The position numbers and the translations under genes were made by a program. A stretch of DNA of 24,435 bases from DYGT01 sp964607795 (lineage in GTDB: Bacteria > Patescibacteriota > Microgenomatia > UBA8517), in NCBI GenBank assembly GCA_964607795.1, contig CAZSLA010000012.1:1-24435 (forward strand), written 5' to 3'. The number at the start of each line of letters is the position of its first letter. The first letter of the stretch is position 1. Shown here piece after piece: positions 21,465 to 24,435 of this stretch. The notes beneath the pieces were generated by a model. That model did no database searches. It had not been told where the DNA came from and worked only from the letters and a program-made list of their open reading frames with translations.

Positions 21465-21808
21465 GTGGAAGAGAGATAAACCTCTAAAATTATTGCCAGG
21501 GAAAAAATAAGAATTAAGTTGAGTAAGTTGCCAATGCCCATATAGCGCAAAAACAAAAAGATGATGGCAGCGAGTGCCAATAAAAAACCCCTGCGTGAGT
21601 TTCCTAAGATCAATGAGCCCATAAACAAAAGGCTCAAAAAAACCAAAGCAAAAAAGGCAAGAATTACAAGGTCGGTTGTGGGTGGAATTGTCAGGACAAT
21701 AAAAAGCAAAAGCAAGCAAAAAATTACGGTGAGAATGACTGCGGGGAAGACGTTTTTGCGCAGCCTAATTTCTCGGTGCCTGTTAGCTATCTTCTTTTTT
21801 CTGGGCAT
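21461..21808 (-). CDS. Small four-helix membrane protein, function unknown
   Basis: The 115-residue protein has a very basic N-terminus (MPRKKKIANRHREIRLRKN), which by the positive-inside rule faces the cytoplasm. Four closely spaced hydrophobic segments follow at about residues 20-42, 46-68, 72-90 and 93-112, with a short basic NSRRG link in the middle. I cannot assign a family. It starts at ATG 21808 with TACAAT 5 nt upstream on the same strand and no Shine-Dalgarno. It is divergent from rmuC, with only 38 nt between the two start codons. The TrpR-like gene follows but has its own promoter. Confidence 0.7.
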   Translation of the reverse strand: MPRKKKIANRHREIRLRKNVFPAVILTVIFCLLLLFIVLTIPPTTDLVILAFFALVFLSLLFMGSLILGNSRRGFLLALAAIIFLFLRYMGIGNLLNLILIFSLAIILEVYLSST

Positions 21809-21813
21809 GTTTT

Positions 21814-21838
21814 ATTGTAACCCAAGACTTGGTACAAT
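21814..21838. promoter_or_regulatory. Back-to-back divergent -10 boxes in a palindrome (rmuC / membrane protein)
   Basis: ATTGTA (21814-21819, read as TACAAT on the minus strand) and TACAAT (21833-21838, plus strand) are mirror images separated by 13 nt. The minus box ends 5 nt before ATG 21808 and the plus box ends 8 nt before ATG 21847. The centre also carries CCAAG/CTTGG symmetry. No good -35 is visible for either side. Confidence 0.5.
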
Positions 21839-21846
21839 GGGACGCA

Positions 21847-22851
21847 ATGGACAATTCGTTTCTTTTGCTACTGGTGATATTTTTGGGTGGCTTGGTGGCC
21901 TTTTTTTTGTGGATCAATAAAAAGATCAACGAGCTGGGTCAGAAAAATAAACCTTCGGATGAGCTTTTAGAATATCTCAAAACCACCAATACCAGGCTTG
22001 ATGAGCAAAATAAAACCTTTAATGAGCGCATGCATGAGTCTACAAAAGTCTTAAACGAGAGGCTGGATAATGCCGCGAGGGTAATTTCCGAGGTGCAAAA
22101 AAACATCGGTGAAATGAGCGAGATCGGCAGAAGCATGAAAGATCTGCAGGAATTTTTACAAAGCCCGAAACTGCGGGGTAATATAGGCGAGCAGGTCTTA
22201 AAAGAGCTTTTGGAACAAATGCTTCCCAAGCAAAGTTTTCACTTGCAGTATGCTTTTCGTTCGGGCGAAAAGGTGGATGCCGCTATTCAAACCAGCGCCG
22301 GTATCGTGCCTATCGATTCCAAATTCCCCATGGAGAATTTTCGCAAAATGGCCTCAAGCACCACGAAAAAAGAGACTGAGGCCATCCGCCGCCAGTTTAT
22401 TAATGACGTCCGCGGCCACATCCGCGCCATTTCCCAAAAATATATTTTGACCGATGAAGGTACCATTGATTATGCCTTGATGTACGTGCCCTCTGAGGCG
22501 GTTTACTATGAAATCGTCAATGATTCCGAATTGTTTGAATATGCCGCAAGCCGACGTGTGCTGCCTGTTTCCCCCACTACTTTTTATGCTTATTTGCGCG
22601 CTATCCTCATGAGCTTTGAAGGCCAGAAAATCGAAGCCAAAGCACGCGAGGTGGTTTCTTCGATTCGCGCCATTCAAAAGGATTATGTAAAAGTTGAGGA
22701 TAATTTATCGACCCTGCAGCGTCATTTGAATAATGCCTATAACATGATGAGTAATGTCTATTCTACTTTTATCCAGCTTGGGCAAAAAATCAGCTCCACT
22801 CAATCTCTGGGAGAAGGTATACAGGATGAGACAAAAAGGCTTGAGGAATAA
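21847..22851 (+). CDS. rmuC: DNA recombination protein RmuC homologue
   Basis: RmuC-family proteins limit DNA inversion and rearrangement and have a predicted nuclease-like core. The 334-residue protein has an N-terminal membrane anchor (about residues 4-23), a coiled coil (about 35-100) and the RmuC domain from about residue 106: SPKLRGNIGEQVLKELLEQMLP, YAFRSGEKVDAAIQ (D144), GIVPIDSKFPMENF (D157), IDYALMYVPSEAVYYEI and VSPTTFYAYLRAILMSFEG. ATG 21847 is preferred over TTG 21829, because the latter would lie before the -10 box and add residues not typical of the family. No Shine-Dalgarno. Its stop is 2 nt from the next helicase gene, indicating an operon for DNA maintenance. Confidence 0.93.
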   Translation: MDNSFLLLLVIFLGGLVAFFLWINKKINELGQKNKPSDELLEYLKTTNTRLDEQNKTFNERMHESTKVLNERLDNAARVISEVQKNIGEMSEIGRSMKDLQEFLQSPKLRGNIGEQVLKELLEQMLPKQSFHLQYAFRSGEKVDAAIQTSAGIVPIDSKFPMENFRKMASSTTKKETEAIRRQFINDVRGHIRAISQKYILTDEGTIDYALMYVPSEAVYYEIVNDSELFEYAASRRVLPVSPTTFYAYLRAILMSFEGQKIEAKAREVVSSIRAIQKDYVKVEDNLSTLQRHLNNAYNMMSNVYSTFIQLGQKISSTQSLGEGIQDETKRLEE

Positions 22852-22853
22852 TC

Positions 22854-24435
22854 ATGTCCTCAAAAAAACTAAACGCAGAGCAAAAAAAAGCCGTTGAGCA
22901 CGACCAAGGCCCGCTTTTAGTAATAGCCGGAGCCGGAACAGGCAAAACTACGGTGGTTACCGAGCGCGTCTGTCGGTTGATTGCCAAATGCAATGTGAGC
23001 CCTAATGAGATTTTGGCTTTGACATTTACGGAAAAGGCGGCGCGTGAGATGGAAGAGCGCGTGGATATTGCTCTGCCTTATGGCTATACCAACATGTGGA
23101 TCATGACTTTCCACAGCTTTTGCGACCAAATTTTGCACCAGGAGGCGTTGCACATCGGCCTTGAGCCTAGATTTCAACTTATGAGTGAGGCTGAGTCAAT
23201 CCAGTTTATCAGGCAGCGTATTTTTGATTTTGAGCTTGATTACTTTCGTCCGCGCGGCAACCCCAATAAATTTATTGCGGCCATGCTTACGCATTTTTCG
23301 CGCCTAGCGGATGAGGACGTGGATGTAGAAAAATATCTTGCTTATGCTAAAAGCTTACCCAGGGCCCTAGAAAGCCAGCAATTTGCTGCCCAGCAAACCC
23401 TGGAATTGGCTCAAGCTTATAAAACTTATGCTGAGTTAAAAGCAAGCGAGGGAGTCATGGATTTTGGGGATTTGATTACCAAGGCCTTGGAGCTTTTTCG
23501 CACGCGTCCGAATGTCTTGGCCAATTATCAAAAGCAGTTTCGCTACCTTTTGGTCGATGAGTTTCAGGATGTTAATTTTGCTCAGTACCAGCTTGCAAAA
23601 ATTCTTGCCGGCGAGAAAGCCAATATCATGGCCACGGGTGACGACGATCAAAGTATTTACCGCTTCAGGGGGGCGGCCGTTTCCAATATTTTGCAATTCA
23701 GAAAAGACTATCCCCAAAGCCAGATGGCCATCTTAACAAAAAATTACCGTTCGACACAAACCATCCTGGAGGCGGCATATAAACTTATTTGTTTTAATAA
23801 TCCGGACCGGCTTGAGGCGGTGGAGAATTTTGATAAAAAACTTGTTGCAAAGACTAAAGGCCAGGGCGATCCCGTGCAATTTATCCATGCTCAAAAGGCC
23901 GAAAATGAGGCTGAATTTGTGGGTAGGGAAATTGAAAAGCTCGTGGAAAATGGCTTCGACTACGGAGACATCGCCATCCTGGTGCGGGCAAATAATCATG
24001 CCGAGAGCTTTATGCACGCCCTTGCCAGGCTTGGCATTCCCCACCAGTTTTTGGGGCCAGGCAAGCTTTTTAAAGAGCCGGAAATAATTAACCTCGTGGC
24101 CTATTTAAAAGTGCTTGACAGTCTGGAGGACACGATAAGCCTTTACAGGGTCTTAACCATGGAGCATTTGGCCATCACGGAGCGCGATCTGGCTCTAATC
24201 TTGGGCTTTTCTAAAAAATATAACTTAAGCCTATTTGAAGCTTGTGAAAATGTAGGCGAGCTTAAGGTGAGCACCAAAACCAAAGATAAAATCAAAACAA
24301 TAATTGCCTTAATAAATAGCCATCTGAAAGCCATGAAAACTGAAACCGCGGGGCAGATTTTATATGATTTTTTAGATAAAACCGGCTATATCAAGGCTTT
24401 GTTAAGCCCGGAGCCAAGCTTGCAAAAAAGTGCTG
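22854..24435 (+). CDS. UvrD/PcrA-family DNA helicase, partial (runs off the window)
   Basis: The open frame continues without a stop to the last base, giving 527 residues. Visible SF1A motifs are the Q-motif (LNAEQKKAV), Walker A GAGTGKT (26-32), Ia LTFTEKAAREMEER, MTFHSFC, motif II DEFQD (235-239), motif III GDDDQSIYRFRGA (from 262; the usual GDPDQS has Asp for Pro) and motif IV KNYRST. Motifs V and VI must lie beyond the window edge. ATG 22854 follows the rmuC stop by 2 nt with no Shine-Dalgarno, so it is co-transcribed with rmuC. The spacing of motifs I to IV is that of full-size UvrD/PcrA, so this is probably the cell's main UvrD-like helicase and distinct from the short one at 2009. It could also be a fused helicase-nuclease; the missing C-terminus would tell. 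Confidence 0.93.
   Translation, partial: MSSKKLNAEQKKAVEHDQGPLLVIAGAGTGKTTVVTERVCRLIAKCNVSPNEILALTFTEKAAREMEERVDIALPYGYTNMWIMTFHSFCDQILHQEALHIGLEPRFQLMSEAESIQFIRQRIFDFELDYFRPRGNPNKFIAAMLTHFSRLADEDVDVEKYLAYAKSLPRALESQQFAAQQTLELAQAYKTYAELKASEGVMDFGDLITKALELFRTRPNVLANYQKQFRYLLVDEFQDVNFAQYQLAKILAGEKANIMATGDDDQSIYRFRGAAVSNILQFRKDYPQSQMAILTKNYRSTQTILEAAYKLICFNNPDRLEAVENFDKKLVAKTKGQGDPVQFIHAQKAENEAEFVGREIEKLVENGFDYGDIAILVRANNHAESFMHALARLGIPHQFLGPGKLFKEPEIINLVAYLKVLDSLEDTISLYRVLTMEHLAITERDLALILGFSKKYNLSLFEACENVGELKVSTKTKDKIKTIIALINSHLKAMKTETAGQILYDFLDKTGYIKALLSPEPSLQKSA

Noticed and set aside
2009..24435. Recent duplication of the two UvrD-type helicases (2009 and 22854)
   Set aside because: They share only family motifs; lengths, spacing and most sequence between motifs differ, so they look like separate old subfamilies.
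1..24435. Impression that CCAGG/CCTGG words are over-used (many Arg AGG codons after C-ending codons)
   Set aside because: I could not count words or correct for composition, and codon preference alone may explain it. A Markov-corrected k-mer count would be needed.
1..24435. CRISPR arrays, transposases, integrases, toxin-antitoxin pairs, defence islands
   Set aside because: No direct-repeat/spacer pattern, no terminal inverted repeats with a transposase frame, and no recognisable toxin, antitoxin or defence proteins were seen on either strand.
1..24435. Recoding of UGA as Gly, as in some CPR lineages
   Set aside because: Genes such as the 2009-3652 helicase end properly at TGA with full-length products, and no conserved glycine position was found encoded by TGA.

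Overview
The window looks like chromosome from an ultra-small bacterium of the candidate phyla radiation (Patescibacteria), perhaps near Microgenomates. The taxon is an inference. It rests on compact genes with 0-10 nt gaps, short versions of familiar proteins, a GalU with the CPR-style NGTP motif, a decaprenyl-phosphate phosphoribosyltransferase beside GT-C membrane enzymes, and TGA used as a normal stop codon. No insertion sequence, prophage, CRISPR array or rRNA was found, and no gene-free stretch exceeds about 200 bases.

Layout. 1-3652 (+): MscL with a C-terminal zinc ribbon, then an EndoQ-like PHP endonuclease whose stop overlaps the start of a short UvrD-family helicase. 3655-3972 (-): an encapsulated-ferritin (EncFtn) family protein with a 12-nt perfect Shine-Dalgarno. 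4051-6949 (+): a MacA / MacB / FtsX-like export operon. 7015-10458 (+): comM, yraN and dprA, with two unknown small genes before and after comM. 10470-11348 (+): galU. 11370-11441 (-): tRNA-Cys(GCA). 11539-11901 (-): hsp20 under a CIRCE operator, divergent from a PEGA/SH3 envelope protein (12006-12839, +).

12820-17986 (-) is a tightly packed five-gene envelope-glycan operon: two GT-C glycosyltransferases, a small membrane protein, a WecA/MraY-like phosphosugar transferase and a DPPR-synthase-like UbiA enzyme. Upstream on the same strand are a cellulose-synthase-like GT2, metG, a TrpR/YerC-like regulator and a small membrane protein. rmuC and a second UvrD helicase, cut by the window edge, run the other way from 21847.

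How the genes fit together. Three themes recur: DNA repair and uptake (EndoQ, two UvrD helicases, ComM, YraN, DprA, RmuC), construction of a lipid-carrier-dependent surface polysaccharide (GalU, GT2, GT-C x2, WecA-like, UbiA-like), and envelope or stress functions (MscL, MacAB-FtsX, Hsp20, EncFtn). The most striking pattern is in gene starts. Many transcription units place a -10 box 3-8 nt before an ATG or GTG with no Shine-Dalgarno, which predicts leaderless mRNAs. Four short stand-alone genes (EncFtn, hsp20 and the two unknown small genes) instead have leaders with a recognisable Shine-Dalgarno.
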